Assembly: GCA_026545765.1 (NCBI GenBank) | Contig: CM048842.1 | Span: forward strand, 67,184,371-67,248,370 | Direction: 5' to 3' | Origin: Plantago major | Lineage: Eukaryota; Streptophyta; Magnoliopsida; Lamiales; Plantaginaceae | DNA: 64,000 nt | Shown here: positions 10,742 to 21,020 of the stretch, in pieces | How the letters are laid out: the number at the start of each line of letters is the position of its first letter | How positions within the stretch are numbered: position 1 is the stretch's first letter | Translations under genes and position numbers: made by a program | The notes under the pieces: generated by a model | What the model was told of the DNA's origin: nothing | The model's database searches: none | The model's input: only the letters and a program-made list of their open reading frames with translations

Positions 10742-11350
10742 TGTTCTAACCCTTAAGGAACAAGTTTGGGGATTGTTCTAACCTCAGGAACTGATTTAAG
10801 TGAGAACTGGAAGCAAGAAACTCACTAAGGTGGAGAATTGTTGAGTTAGTAGTTCATTTCTTAGATTAATTCGTGAAGAACAAGTCGTTATTGCCAGATT
10901 GCACAGGAACCGTCGATCTTGATCATCCTACGGTTGAGATTAAATGGTGACGCGGAGGGAAAAACGGTTGGGAGCAAGGAAACAGAGCATGGCAACTGTT
11001 CGCTTATGATTCGTCTTTCATTGTTTGTAATCCATATAAATAGACTTGTAGCTTGGATGTTAAGCAAGAGATTGGATGATATCATAATCAATTGTCAGTT
11101 ATAGTGAGAGAAACACTAGTGAGAGAGAGAATAGAGAGAAGAGAGTAAATCGCCATTGTTGATTGCTTGTGAGCTTCTCAATTCTTGTAATCTTTCATCG
11201 ATAGTGAATTGTTCTTATTGTTCTCCGTGGATGTAGAATTGATTAATCCGAACCACGTAAATCTTGTCTCATTTACATTACGTTTGTTGTTCGATTGTTA
11301 TTCTCTGTGGTTTGTTGAGCAATCGGTTGTGTTTGATCGATTGATTCTAC
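10742..11350 (+). repeat. 3' LTR of the Copia element
   Basis: The LTR starts TGTTCTAACCC just after a purine-rich tract (GGCTGGGGGA) and probably ends GATTGATTCTACA near 11350. It contains a TATA-like stretch (CATATAAATAG near 11032) and the typical Copia U5 words CCGTGGATGTAG and GAACCACGTAAAT near 11226-11260. The exact 3' end is uncertain because the partner LTR lies outside the window. Confidence 0.7.
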
Positions 11351-11833
11351 AAATGTATAGTTATCCAAATTTGTCCAGTTAGAGTCCTTTTGCTCCTGAG
11401 TTTCTTTTCCTGATTCACACCGCTTTCTCCTGTGCTTTCGTTATTCTTTTACGAAAACTTCAACTCCCAGTTTAAATGTCTTCTTATGGCTCTCTTAAGC
11501 CTTCTGCTATTTACGCGTTGCATCTTCGTTCTTCATTAAATCCCTTTCATCTCGTCTTTCGGTATGTTTCGAACCTTGTTTTCCTTTTTGTAGATGGGTT
11601 TTGGGAGAAACTTATGCTATTGTCTATTCTTGCCTACAAGTGTATGTTAACATGCTTTGTAATCTGCCTATTCTTTGTATAATTGGTCCGTGCTCTGTTA
11701 TTTTCGCATGCTATGTGATTTGACTAAATTGGGTTTGATTGGCCTGTGATCTGTTTTATGTTTTTGTGTTGATCTTTGATCTGTCAGCAAGGTTGTATAG
11801 CTGTATATGCAAATTTTGTTAACGAATTATCAT

Positions 11834-11920
11834 GTGTCCTAGTGGTGCAGAACTTATGCATGAGAATCTGTCAGTTTCTTAGGTGTGGGGTTCGATCCCA
11901 GCTTGCCACATATTTTATTT
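11834..11920 (+). repeat. tRNA-like Pol III-box segment, copy 1 (SINE-like)
   Basis: An A-box-like TGTCCTAGTGGT (11835-11846) and a B-box GGTTCGATCCC (11889-11899) stand about 45 bp apart, as in tRNA-derived SINE heads, followed by a T-rich tail (ATTTTATTTTG). It does not fold into a good tRNA, so it is not a tRNA gene. Confidence 0.35.
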
Positions 11921-11996
11921 TGTTTTCAGTTCGCTGTCCTCTGCTTTAAGCTGGTAGATTGGTAATGTATATGTGACTACATCTTATTGAAACATT

Positions 11997-12085
11997 ATGT
12001 CTCCGAGTGGTATTATAGTTTTGTGTTGTAACTATGTCAAGTGTTCGATTCCTAGAATTACCTTTATTTTCTTTTGTTTTTTCAG
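11997..12085 (+). repeat. tRNA-like Pol III-box segment, copy 2 (SINE-like)
   Basis: A second A-box-like ATGTCTCCGAGTGGT and B-box GTTCGATTCC (12043-12052) have nearly the same spacing as copy 1 and a similar T-rich tail ending TTTTTTCAG. It resembles copy 1 in layout but is well diverged. Confidence 0.35.
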
Positions 12086-12449
12086 TATATCATGTTTGCA
12101 AGATTGTATCATCAATGTACTTACCTGTGTATTTTAATTGCTCTTATTGGTTTGTGTCGAATGTTAGACTTGAGAGTCGAGGGTTAGGGGGTAGTTCTTA
12201 TAGTATTGGAATGGTTTCTTACTGGCCGGTACCCTTCTTACTAAGGAACTACGTATTTTGAGACTTGACGAGAAACTTTCGACGGTGAGTGTTCTTAAAT
12301 CACTTGCGAAAACCAAGGAAGTACATGTTTTTATTGTATATATACGTATTGCATCAAAGTAATTTCTAACTCATGCTCTTTCAAAAATTGCATCGAAGCA
12401 ACTTTCACATGCTTCAACTAAATTCTGTTTACTGCACGAAAAATCGATT

Positions 12450-12452
<3 letters not shown>

Positions 12453-12521
<69 letters not shown>
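12453..12521. repeat. (AT)n microsatellite
   Basis: A pure AT run of about 69 bp in the probable Gypsy LTR remnant. Confidence 0.92.
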
Positions 12522-12524
<3 letters not shown>

Positions 12525-13189
12525 GATTTGATTGATTTGCTTAACGACCGATATGTGTGCAAATGTGGTGGAGGTTTCCAAGTGGATAGATTTGGGCAGT
12601 TGTGTCTGTCGATTTATTCATAAAGTTCATTCGCTTACTTCCCCTTGACGCGAGGTAGAAGTCGCCGAGGTCTTGGTGGGCAGTAGTGTTTCACCCCTGT
12701 ACCATGGCAGGGTAACGTCTGTGTCAGAGTCATTCTCTGTCTGGAGCGATAAGGGCTTGGATTGGGGTTATAAGGTTGACTGCACCAATGAACGACTGAT
12801 TGTACTGTTCTGATTGTTTCGTTATATGATATGATTGTATATTCAGTTTTGTTATGATTTTCCTATTGATATGTTAATTGTCACTTCACACGAACACTTT
12901 GAGATTTTTATGCCACTCTTTTGTTTTCCTTCCTTGTAGATTCCGAGAAAGTTGGAGTACCGAGTCGGGTAGACGTTCATCAATTAGAGTGAGAGTTGGG
13001 ATTTAAACTGGGATTTTGTACCGTTTTAGCTTTCAAAAACTTGTTTATTTACCGCTGCTTTTGAAAATAGTATCTTTCGCAAGTTAACTGGTAGAATTTT
13101 AGCTTCTCAAAGTTTTTAGATTGTCTCTTCGTTATTGTTTTAACGCCCTTGTTCTTTTAAAAATTAGTGTAATTTTCGGGGCGTTACAG

Positions 13190-13496
13190 TTAATCCCAAA
13201 AGACAAACTCCCCCAAATTACTAAAAATTATTTTAGCTGAATTGTCTGCTACAGAATTAGTAGCTCTATCAATCCATTTTAAGTTAAAACTCCATGGTTT
13301 CTTCATCAGCTCATGGCAATCTTCCACCAGCTGTTGTATTGCAGGAGCTTGAGCTTCGTCTTCCTTTTCGGTAAGCATATCGAAGATCAACTGGGAGTCG
13401 GTTTCCACTTCAATTTTCTCATACCTCCTTTCCCAAGCTTCAATTAGCCCCAATTTTAAAGCTTTCAATTCAGTCTCATTGACAGTTCAATTATAT
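13190..13496 (-). pseudogene. RNase H-like (RVT_3) fragment
   Basis: Reading leftwards, the frame gives TVNETELKALKLGL, then IEVETDSQLIFDML, PWSFNLKWIDRATNSVADNS and a stop near 13190. This is the plant RVT_3 RNase H-like domain found at the ends of LINE ORF2 proteins and as gene fragments. The Asp in ETDSQ and the Asp in VADN are in the expected places, but the first catalytic Asp is missing because the 5' part is truncated. It abuts the putative LTR end at 13188, suggesting that the LTR element inserted beside or into it. It resembles the LINE at 17.9-19.6 kb in domain but not closely in sequence. Confidence 0.65.
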
Positions 13497-13529
13497 GTGA
13501 TGCCGCCAATAACTTCTGGATTCAACTGG

Positions 13530-14640
13530 AACTATTAATTAACTGAAAGAGTCAATATGATAGAGCAAGAGTATCTTAGCATTCGTATCACAGAGCATAC
13601 CTATAATCAAATCAGTGGCATACACAGGCAGCCGTCTCCTTCCTCTATCCATCCAATCTTTGAGTCGGAGCTCCGGATTGCTGTGTAGGAGAATCCGATT
13701 AGGCAAATTCACAGGTAAGATGTATGTTGTTTTTTTGGGAATAATTGCAACCATCTTTCCTATGAATTTGATAATCGATATCACAATCACAATCCATCAC
13801 CTCCGATCCCCTAATTTCTCCGACTCTTTCTGAAATACCCGCCCAGATTCTTTCTTCTCTTGCATTCTCCTTTCCCGGTTCAACTGAAATGAAGATGCAG
13901 AAATCGAAGAATGCCAAGAAGCCCGCATCTTAAGTGAAATCGGAAGCCCAACCAAGTCCCCGAGAGAAATCAAAGAGAATTGCAACAAAGATATCGGACT
14001 CATGTAAGAAGCCCGCATCTTAAGGGAACTCGAAAGCCCACCGAGTCGACGAGCAAAATCAAAGAGAATTGCAGTGAAGATCGATATCTCGATCACAGTC
14101 CATCACCTCCGATCCCTACACTAATTTCTCCGTCTCTTTTTGAAATACGAAACAAATCAAAGCGACGGACCCTTGAGAAGAAGAAGAAGCAAGAATCTGT
14201 AATGGAAGAGAAGAAAGAAGGATAATGGAAGAGAGAGACAACTGAAGAAGAAAGAATCATAATGGAAGAGAGAGAACTGAAGATGTTGTGTGTCCCATGG
14301 CAATAAATTCATGCTACGCGTGTTCGCACGTTCGAGTAGAGAGACTAAAATTCGCGGATCTAACTAAAACCCAATATAAAACTGTATAAAAAGAAGAAGA
14401 AAGGACGGAGAAGACACGCGATGGAGAGACACGTGCTATTTGTCTTCTTGTGAAAGTGTAGGCCTTCCCATCATTTAAGTGAGATTTGTACTGTTTTTGG
14501 CAAAATTGAGCAAATATCGAAACAAATACTAGTTGATTTTCCCACTCGCTTTCTATTGGGTTGTATGAAAATTTCCTTAAAACTATTTTTATATTATCTC
14601 ACTTTATTTTTACTATTTTTCAATTTAAACTATTTAGAAG
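13530..14640. other. Spacer with local duplications, no clear gene
   Basis: A minus-strand frame at 13545-13720 gives RLKDWMDRGRRRLPVYATDL, which looks like protein but which I do not recognise. Two interleaved duplications follow. AAGAAGCCCGCATCTTAAG and about 75 bp around it occur at 13916-13992 and 14007-14083. A ~60-bp piece with TCCATCACCTCCGATCCC occurs at 13780-13838 and 14087-14147. The rest to 14640 is AG-rich then AT-rich, with nothing else I can support. Confidence 0.5.
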
Positions 14641-16117
14641 TAGTATGCAACCAAAAAAATGGTGCGTGTGAAGTTGGCGCGCGTGCGCGTGTCTACTTAT
14701 TTCTGTAGAAGATCTCGTCTTTTTATCTATTCGGCTATCTTCTCATCTTTATCTCTTCCTCGATCTTGATAGAGTTTCTTCTTTCTCAGATTCTCTCCCT
14801 CTTTAATTTTCCTTTTTCTTCTTAAATTCTCTCTTCTCTTCGACATTCTTCCTCATTCTCCATCTATTGCTTGTGATTTTGGATTCAATTCATTGCTTTT
14901 GGGTTGATTTTCAGTAATTAATTAGGGATTTTTCCGATCTTACTTCATTTTGATACTTCTTTCACGAAATTTGCAGGAGAGAGAAAAAGATGTGTCGCCG
15001 TCAGTTCCAGCAAGCACCGCCGCCGTCAATTTGTACATCAGAAATAATCTAAAATAGGTATGAATAGAGTTTTGATTGATCTACTTTTGTTGTATCATGA
15101 GTGGAACTGCAGCATAATCTTTCAGAGAAGATTTCTCATCCCTTTTGCTCTTCATCCGCTTAGTTTTGATGATTGATTGATTCGTTTGTTTTTTGAAAAA
15201 TATTAGTTGAATGATCAGTTGTTTGAGTGATTACCCTTGTATTGGTGGATTGATTTGTTATACATGGTGGACTGGAAAGATTGCTCTATTGGAAAAAATT
15301 TTGATATTTATGGTTAATGTCCATTAATTGTACTGAAGGAATAATTACTGCTGAATGGCTGAGAAATTCATCTGAAGATGTAATATATTGTTGTTAGCTG
15401 TTAGATTATATATAGAAAGCAGTCCTGCAAATATATCTATTCAGTGGTGGCTTACGTACAAGGAGTGTTCAAATAGTGTATCCTATTAAAGGCTCAATTT
15501 TATCAAGAACACAATCGTTTCAAAGTTGATCATGCATTTAACTATGCTATAAAGAAGTGTATGTTTGATTCATAAAAAGTGTTTCTTGTGGCTCTTTGAT
15601 TGCTCCTGCGATTGAACTATTTGTTTACTTCAACAAATGTGGTTTGATGCTTGTGAGTCCTTCAAGAATTTGGTGCTGTGGACTTAGCTTCAGGGTGCAT
15701 TACTACAATAGATCTTGCTTAGGAAAGGCCTGTTTCTGGTGATCAGCCCCTCTTTATTGAAGAAGAGAAAATCATATCATGGTGTGTTTCTTTGAACATC
15801 ATCAAATGCACTGTCGTAATGGTCCCGTGCTCATTGATCTTATATGCAACACTATTGTAGCTAAATTGCTTAAAACTAACTTAGCTAAAGAAAGCTTGTA
15901 ATGGTTGAGGCTTTGAGTGCAAAAGAGTTAATTGAGTTGAGATGGAGTAGTATTATTTAAACTTTTTAATATACATGTAAAGAATCATATGCTCATTATT
16001 TGGTTTTACTATGTATTTCTACATACAATATATACAAAGTAATTACAAATAAAGTACAATAAAATATAAAACAATAATGCATGTAGCAACACGCGTAGCG
16101 TGTTACGCAAGTTCTAG
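14640..16117 (+). mobile_element. Probable Helitron 3' portion, ending CTAG
   Basis: At 16088-16117 the sequence carries the hairpin AACACGC-GTA-GCGTGTT, then ACGCAAGTT and CTAG, followed by T at 16118. A short GC hairpin about 10 bp before CTRR and insertion before T are the 3' signature of Helitrons. No 5' TC end was found with confidence; 14640 is only a guess at the extent. Inside, 14700-15060 looks like a 5'-leader and short exon (CT-rich start, GCAGGAG then ATGTGTCGCCG, then AATAGGTATG), possibly a captured gene piece. There is no Rep/helicase coding here. Confidence 0.5.
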
Positions 16118-17870
16118 TTTTTTATATTCATTTACCTTAATAATTGTGCAAATCACAATTGTAAAAGTAAAACTTTTAGTATAGAATTGCGTATATGTAT
16201 ATATGTCTGGAGATCACCTGATACACAGTAAATAGAAATAAATTTAAATGTCACCCAGATGACAAGTCTCCTGGAAGATCATCTATAATTAAGATTAAAA
16301 AAAGACCATCATAAATTCTTACTAGTATTTTTCTTAACGGTTTTTTTTTTTTGAGATAATTAAGATTAAAAAAAGACCATCATAAATTCTTACTAGTATT
16401 TTTCTTAACAGTATGGATAATGTATATATTTTTAAATTAAATATAAACGATCTCCACCAAATTGTGTCTGAATATAGGATAAGTTTGTGGCACATTCATT
16501 TCTTATTTATAATATAAATTATTTTACTGTTATTTTATGAAAACAAACTATCTCATGATACTTACTCGGGTACATAATTAATTAAAATAGAAAAATGAAA
16601 AAAGAGAAGATTGTGATTACAAAGTTATGTTCAAATGGCATTATTTTGCTAGCAACAATCATCCATGATGTCTACGCAAAATACAATGTACGGGATTATA
16701 ATATTTATCTTTTTTTAGTAGTGAAATACGTTTAGTCTTCAGAATATATTAAAATTAAATCATTTGTCCATTTTAACATGATAATGTCTGTGGAAATTAT
16801 GATTAACTAATAGTATGTACATTAACAGATCCAAATGGACATTCAAAATAATAAAAGTGGAGGACTTGTTGAGGACAAAGGGAGTATGCATTATCCTCGA
16901 TTATGCATGATTGGGTTGGTTGACATTTAAACTTTGACAGATGAATAATAATTTGATTTTATATGAGACCTAGTGACTTAAATTGTTTTAAGTTGTATAA
17001 AAATAACCAATTCACGGTACAACTCGGCTTTAAATGAACTTAAGTTGTTTGCAAAATACTCTAGTTATGACCGTACTTGGCCGTTTAGCATTATGTACTA
17101 TTCCTCCAACAATGACTATTTAAATACTATTGTTAGCAATTAAGATTCAAGAATATTCAATAATCAATAGAGAGCCGGATAAATACTTTGGACTTTGCTA
17201 AAATTATTGTTCCCAATCAAATTAAAGGATGCTACATTATGGCTTTACTAGTCGTTGCCTTGTTTGATATTTAATATGCACAATATAATCAATAATTCAT
17301 TATAATTTAAACTTTAGAGTATAAATTATAAATAAAAATGAATAATTTTAGACAATCACTAGCTAGCTGAAACTGCACATGGACAGTTTCGTTCTTTTCC
17401 ATGAACGGTGCATCATCATCTGCATTACTACATTATTGCGACCAAATGGAGTTTGTGTTATTGTAACACTAATATTGACCAATCATCGAATCGGAAATAA
17501 AATGAATAACTGGACATACTACACGATGAATGATCACTTTCTTTCTCCATTATAAGAATTAGAGTTAGGAGACAGAAAATTTTACGTGCAATGATTTTCA
17601 AGGAGTGTGATGGTGTACTTTATTGCATCATTTTGCTCATACACGTTGAAGGAGTGTGATGGAGTCTAGGATGCAGCTCATTACAGGACAACTATGAGTT
17701 GTTGAATTTTAGTACTTAATTTAAGTTAAATTGAACAATTTATGATACTCCCTTCGGTCTTTTAGAAGGTTTACAATTTGGTTTTGTGTGAATTTTAATT
17801 AAGGAAATTGAATAAAATAGTAAGTAGATGGTAAAAAGTAAGAGAGAATATAGAAAAAGTAAGAGATATA
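16118..17870. other. AT-rich intergenic sequence
   Basis: I see no gene. A 54-bp segment (starting ATAATTAAGATTAAAAAAAG) occurs twice without a mismatch, at 16285-16338 and 16356-16409, separated by a T-rich 17 bp. Near 17748, ACTCCCTTCGGTCTTTTAG resembles one end of a Stowaway-type MITE, but I find no matching other end. Confidence 0.6.
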
Positions 17871-18143
17871 ATTTTTTTTGGTAAGTAAAGATTTATTCAA
17901 AGCTTAAACGCCAATGTCAACTCCCAAAAACGGGATTACATAATTGACAAAGCTTAACTTCCCCAGTCCAAACATAACCTAACTTAGCCAAATGGTTTGC
18001 CCTAGTGTTTGCCATACGAAACCTAACTTAGCCAAATGGTTTGCCCTAGTGTTTGCCATACGATTAGTCTTTCTGACTTGAATCTCCCATGGGTTGCGTA
18101 GGAGATCTTTACATTGTTGTACTTTATGCTCTAATTCAGGCGG

Positions 18144-18289
18144 AGTTTCCTCTTCCCTACCGCATGCTGCACTACCTCTTGGTGCTTTAAAGGTTGTACC
18201 ATATTTGTACCATATGCATTAAATATTATACTGTATAACACATTAAAGTACCAGGAGGTAGTGCAGCATGCTGTAGGGTAAAAAAAACC
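18144..18289. mobile_element. 146-bp MULE-type MITE inside the LINE
   Basis: The 9-bp duplication TTCAGGCGG stands at 18135-18143 and again at 18290-18298, the size made by Mutator-like elements. Between them are long imperfect inverted repeats: CCCTACCGCATGCTGCACT (18155-18173) against CCCTACAGCATGCTGCACT on the other strand, about 36 bp with three mismatches, plus a less conserved pyrimidine-rich outer part. The LINE RNase H frame continues on both sides. There is no coding capacity. Confidence 0.85.
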
Positions 18290-18847
18290 TTCAGGCGGTG
18301 GCGTGGCCAATTTAGAGACCCAATCATAAATTGCTTCTGAATCAGTCTCAACCAATAAGCTTTTGAATTCTTCTCTCCCAAGCTAATTCAAGTCCAGTTA
18401 CCAAACTATAGAGTTCCGTCTCATTGACTGTTGGGTGCTCCAACTTCAACGCAAAACCCCATATCCAGTTTCCTTGATCATCACGAAGCAGACCTCCCAT
18501 AGCGCCAAAATTTGACATCGGATCACAACTTCCATCAACATTCAATCTCGACCAGGTAAATGGAGGTTTTTCCCACTTAATCATTAATCTTGTAGCTTTC
18601 GGGACATTGATTCGCAAGAGTAGCTCATCGTTGTTTTGCTTAATGAGGAACATGGTATGATAATTGAGTCTTGCTTTCCTCGAAAGATTCTTGAGTTTCG
18701 CGACTTCCAAATTGCCCAAGCAGCTGCAGAAAATATCAAGGGCCAGGTAGTATCAGATCGCAATTAAGTTCAAAAATTTCCCATCAAATTCGACTTGAAC
18801 CAGACATCTCCAGGTATTTGATTAAACGCTTGAAGATCATCTGGATG

Positions 18848-19366
18848 TTGTTGGGTTTGGAGAAGAAACCAAATTAAAGAAGGATTAAGAAAACCAATTG
18901 AAGAAAGAATTGTATTAGGAAAAGGAGTTGGCGTGATTAGGGAATGCAACTTGCTTTCCTAATATGACCAGGTGAAGTACTAACAATTCACGTGACAATT
19001 GGAATGGAACCAGCAAGCAATTTGACTCCTAGTTGATTTCGGTCATGACTCCGAATCCGTTTGGAGTGCCGCAAGCTGCTCGGCCTATCTATTATATATA
19101 CACCCATATAGCCATTGTAGCAGTAACACTACACACAAGAATAATTAGCAGAGAGCTATAGAGCTTGAGAGCAGGTAGCCTAAAACAGTTTAGCAGTTAG
19201 CTAATTATTGGTAGATCCTAGACATTGAGTAGAGACAGTTAGTCAGTTATTGTGGTTGAAGTCGTATCCTACAATTCTCTCATTGTTTAGTGGAATCCTG
19301 GCTTGGTAATGCCCCCAGACGCAGTCAAAGTTATTGATGAACTAGGTAACCAATTATATGTCTTTC
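18848..19366 (+). repeat. Copia-type LTR, solo and partly truncated
   Basis: It starts TGTTGGGTTTGGAG, has a TATA stretch (ATTATATATACACCC near 19088), and ends with a Copia U5-like block (GCTTGGTAATGCCCCCAGACG, then GAACTAGGTAACC near 19340-19355). It interrupts the LINE between its zinc region and RNase H. I see no target duplication and no CA end, so the right end is probably truncated. It is a fossil without internal region. Confidence 0.5.
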
Positions 19367-19737
19367 TCGTCCCTAGTTCTCTTATTTTATCCTTGTCCCC
19401 ATAATATTGCAGTTTATTTCCAAACATATGTAACATAGCTTTCCAGATTTGCTTAGCCGCACTACAATCTTTAAGAATATGGCTTACTGTTTCAGCTTTT
19501 GAATTGCACTTAGTATATAAATCATTTGTAGCCATCTGGCGTTTGTATCTGAGAGCATTCGTAAGTAAACAATCTTGGATTGCCAACCACAAGTTACCAT
19601 GTAACATAAAGGGGTCTAAATATAAGTCAGAAACACTAATAATCACCATAACAAAGGTCATAGGATCACAATTCTTACAACCTCAGGGAAAAGAAGAATT
19701 GTGATCTGTTACAAAAACTAAGGATCATACATATTAG

Positions 19738-20252
19738 TTACATCCTAAGACCCACAACCAAGGCAATCACAGCAACAAACATGTCGATAAACATTCCAAC
19801 AAACACGATTTCATACTTCTTCAATTTAGACAGCAACTCTGAGTTCTGCTTTTGAAGATTGTCACATTCTATGGATTTCGTCGTAATGCTTGTTACTGCA
19901 TCGTCAGTCCTCGTAGCAAAACTCCGGATAATTCGCTCAACATCTCGATCCAAACGTTCCCCGACCCAGCGGAAATATTGACATCCATCATCCTGCCCAT
20001 TCAAGCAACAAGTAATTTTCAGAATGAGAAGCCCTAAACACCGGAAAAGTACAAAATTAAAACAATTACACTTGCCTTGTAGTTCTGACAAGCTATGTAG
20101 CGACAACCTGGTTGGGTTCTAGCAGATATGCCTTTGGTGACAATCAAAGGAGGATTGCATTGACAGTACTGGTAAAGCTCCGAGACAGACGACATGGGCC
20201 AAATGTGGGATCTTTCACTGCTTTCATCTGACCAAGAAAACTCAGGAACCAT
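19738..20252 (-). CDS. Tail-anchored GRF-type zinc-finger protein (GRF-1)
   Basis: Two exons, 20252-20076 and 19992-19738, join in phase 0 to give about 143 aa. The intron starts with GC (ACAAG|GCAAGT) and ends GGGCAG, a known minor GC-AG class. Residues 30-63 hold C-x-C...C...C (YCQCNPPL, CRYIAC, DDGCQYFRWV), the GRF pattern, in which the fourth Cys comes just after the intron. A Leu/Lys-rich helix (QKQNSELLSKLKKYE, about 99-113) and a hydrophobic C-terminal segment (FVGMFIDMFVAVIALVVGL, about 117-141) follow. GRF fingers are thought to bind nucleic acid; the membrane tail is inferred. It is head-to-head with the core-deleted MULE gene starting at 21021. No break is visible in this model. 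A 16-G run lies 58 bp upstream. Confidence 0.65.
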
Positions 20253-20309
20253 TGGTGACTGTGAATTTTTGTTGAATGAGAATGGTGTTTGGGTTCGTTA
20301 ATTGGAGGT

Positions 20310-20325
20310 GGGGGGGGGGGGGGGG
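20310..20325. repeat. G16 homopolymer
   Basis: A run of 16 G upstream of the GRF-1 start. It is one of eight G/C homopolymers of at least 11 bases in the window. The 20326-21020 spacer between the GRF gene and the MULE copy has no gene. It has two GGGGYGTTAATGTA words, at about 20407 and 20960, that resemble the recurrent motif of this cluster. Confidence 0.85.
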
Positions 20326-21020
20326 TTGTTCTAGAGTGTTATATTGGGGGTGACGAATCCGACCTAAGGCTTTACAGTTCGCCAAGTCGCGCTTTGTACG
20401 GGTAAGGGGTGTTAATGTAACTTTTATAAGTTGATTGGTTATACTGTGAAATCCTAAATTACCCTTACTCATTTTTTAATTTTCAATTAAATTGAACGAT
20501 TTCCCCCTCAATTGAACGGTTTCTTCCCAATCTTCGATTTTCATTCATTGCAGTTTCCAAAATTGTTTCACTGACTGTGTTTGGGAGAAAACTTTGGATT
20601 TTATACCGAAGAAGTACCGGCGAGGCGCAATCGTGCTCGACGAGTGGAATAAGTGGAATTCCATCTTTCGTTAGAGGAGAAATCGTGGTTTTTGAAGTTG
20701 TTCAAGGTATTATCATCTTCAATTTAACCTCTGCTGTACTATCATCTTCAATTTCACATCTATTGAGTCTATTTATGTTTGAAATCAGATGTTTTGCTAA
20801 AAACTAGGGTTTGTAAATCGTCATTGTTGGTATGTCAGTAATTACCTTAATGTTTGTTGGACATGTATGATTTGTGAATGTTAACATGGTTTTGGTTACT
20901 TTAACACTCGTAATACTATTTACGGTTTTTTCTGGTGGGGGGTGTAATATATATGAAAGGGGCGTTAATGTATATTTTATTATTGTTTGATAGATTAGTT
21001 GAGATAATAAGGAGAAACAA

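Larger units (their letters stand above)
1..11350 (+). mobile_element. Ty1/Copia retrotransposon, Tork/Tnt1-like, 3' portion (fossil)
   Basis: A Copia element enters from the left edge. Parts seen in order: pre-integrase zinc region and integrase core (1-602, resuming at 6208-6335 and from 7548), reverse transcriptase (about 8110-9060), RNase H (about 9065-9465), a 3' tail (10497-10735), a purine-rich tract near 10730-10738 and a 3' LTR. The order integrase before reverse transcriptase defines Copia, and motifs such as HSDLWGP and TPQQNGVVER fit the Tork/Tnt1 group. Three DNA transposons are inserted in it, at 603-6207, 6336-7547 and 9466-10496. Besides these it has a few coding breaks, so it is dead. 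It must be older than all three insertions. The 5' LTR lies outside the window, so age cannot be estimated from LTR divergence. Confidence 0.9.
11351..13188 (+). repeat. Probable Ty3/Gypsy LTR remnant
   Basis: The stretch ends TTTTCGGGGCGTTACA, a common 3' end of plant Gypsy LTRs, and has no coding sequence. The 12650-12800 part (GACGCGAGGTAGAAGTCG, CCCTGTACCATGGCAGGG) looks like LTR sequence of the chromovirus type, but I cannot name the lineage from sequence alone. The left end is not visible; the Copia element above may have inserted into it. Treat this as a fossil of uncertain identity. Confidence 0.35.
17872..19610 (-). mobile_element. LINE (non-LTR retrotransposon) 3' end of ORF2, 5'-truncated
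   Basis: Read on the minus strand, the order is a zf-RVT zinc region (about 19610-19370: WLAIQDCLLTNAL, TKCNSKAETVSHILKDC), a linker, an RNase H/RVT_3 domain (18719-18000: LNVDGSCDPMSNFGAMGG, TVNETELYSLVTGLE, VETDSEAIYDWV, NHLAKLG) and a terminal A-run seen as T8 at 17872. The order and poly-A end fit a plant LINE. It is truncated upstream of the zinc region. A 44-bp direct duplication (17976-18062) repeats RMANTRANHLAKLG. Two later insertions split it: a MULE-type MITE (18144-18289) and a Copia-type LTR (about 18848-19366). At least one frame change lies near 18355. The element is dead. Confidence 0.75.

Noticed and set aside
11834-11920. A functional tRNA gene
   Set aside because: A and B boxes are present but no acceptor stem or anticodon arm pairs properly; kept only as SINE-like.
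20400-20470. Left terminus of one giant MULE spanning 20.4-31.2 kb
   Set aside because: AAATTACCC here points the same way as the right end, not inverted, and no 9-bp duplication matching TTAGTCACA was found.
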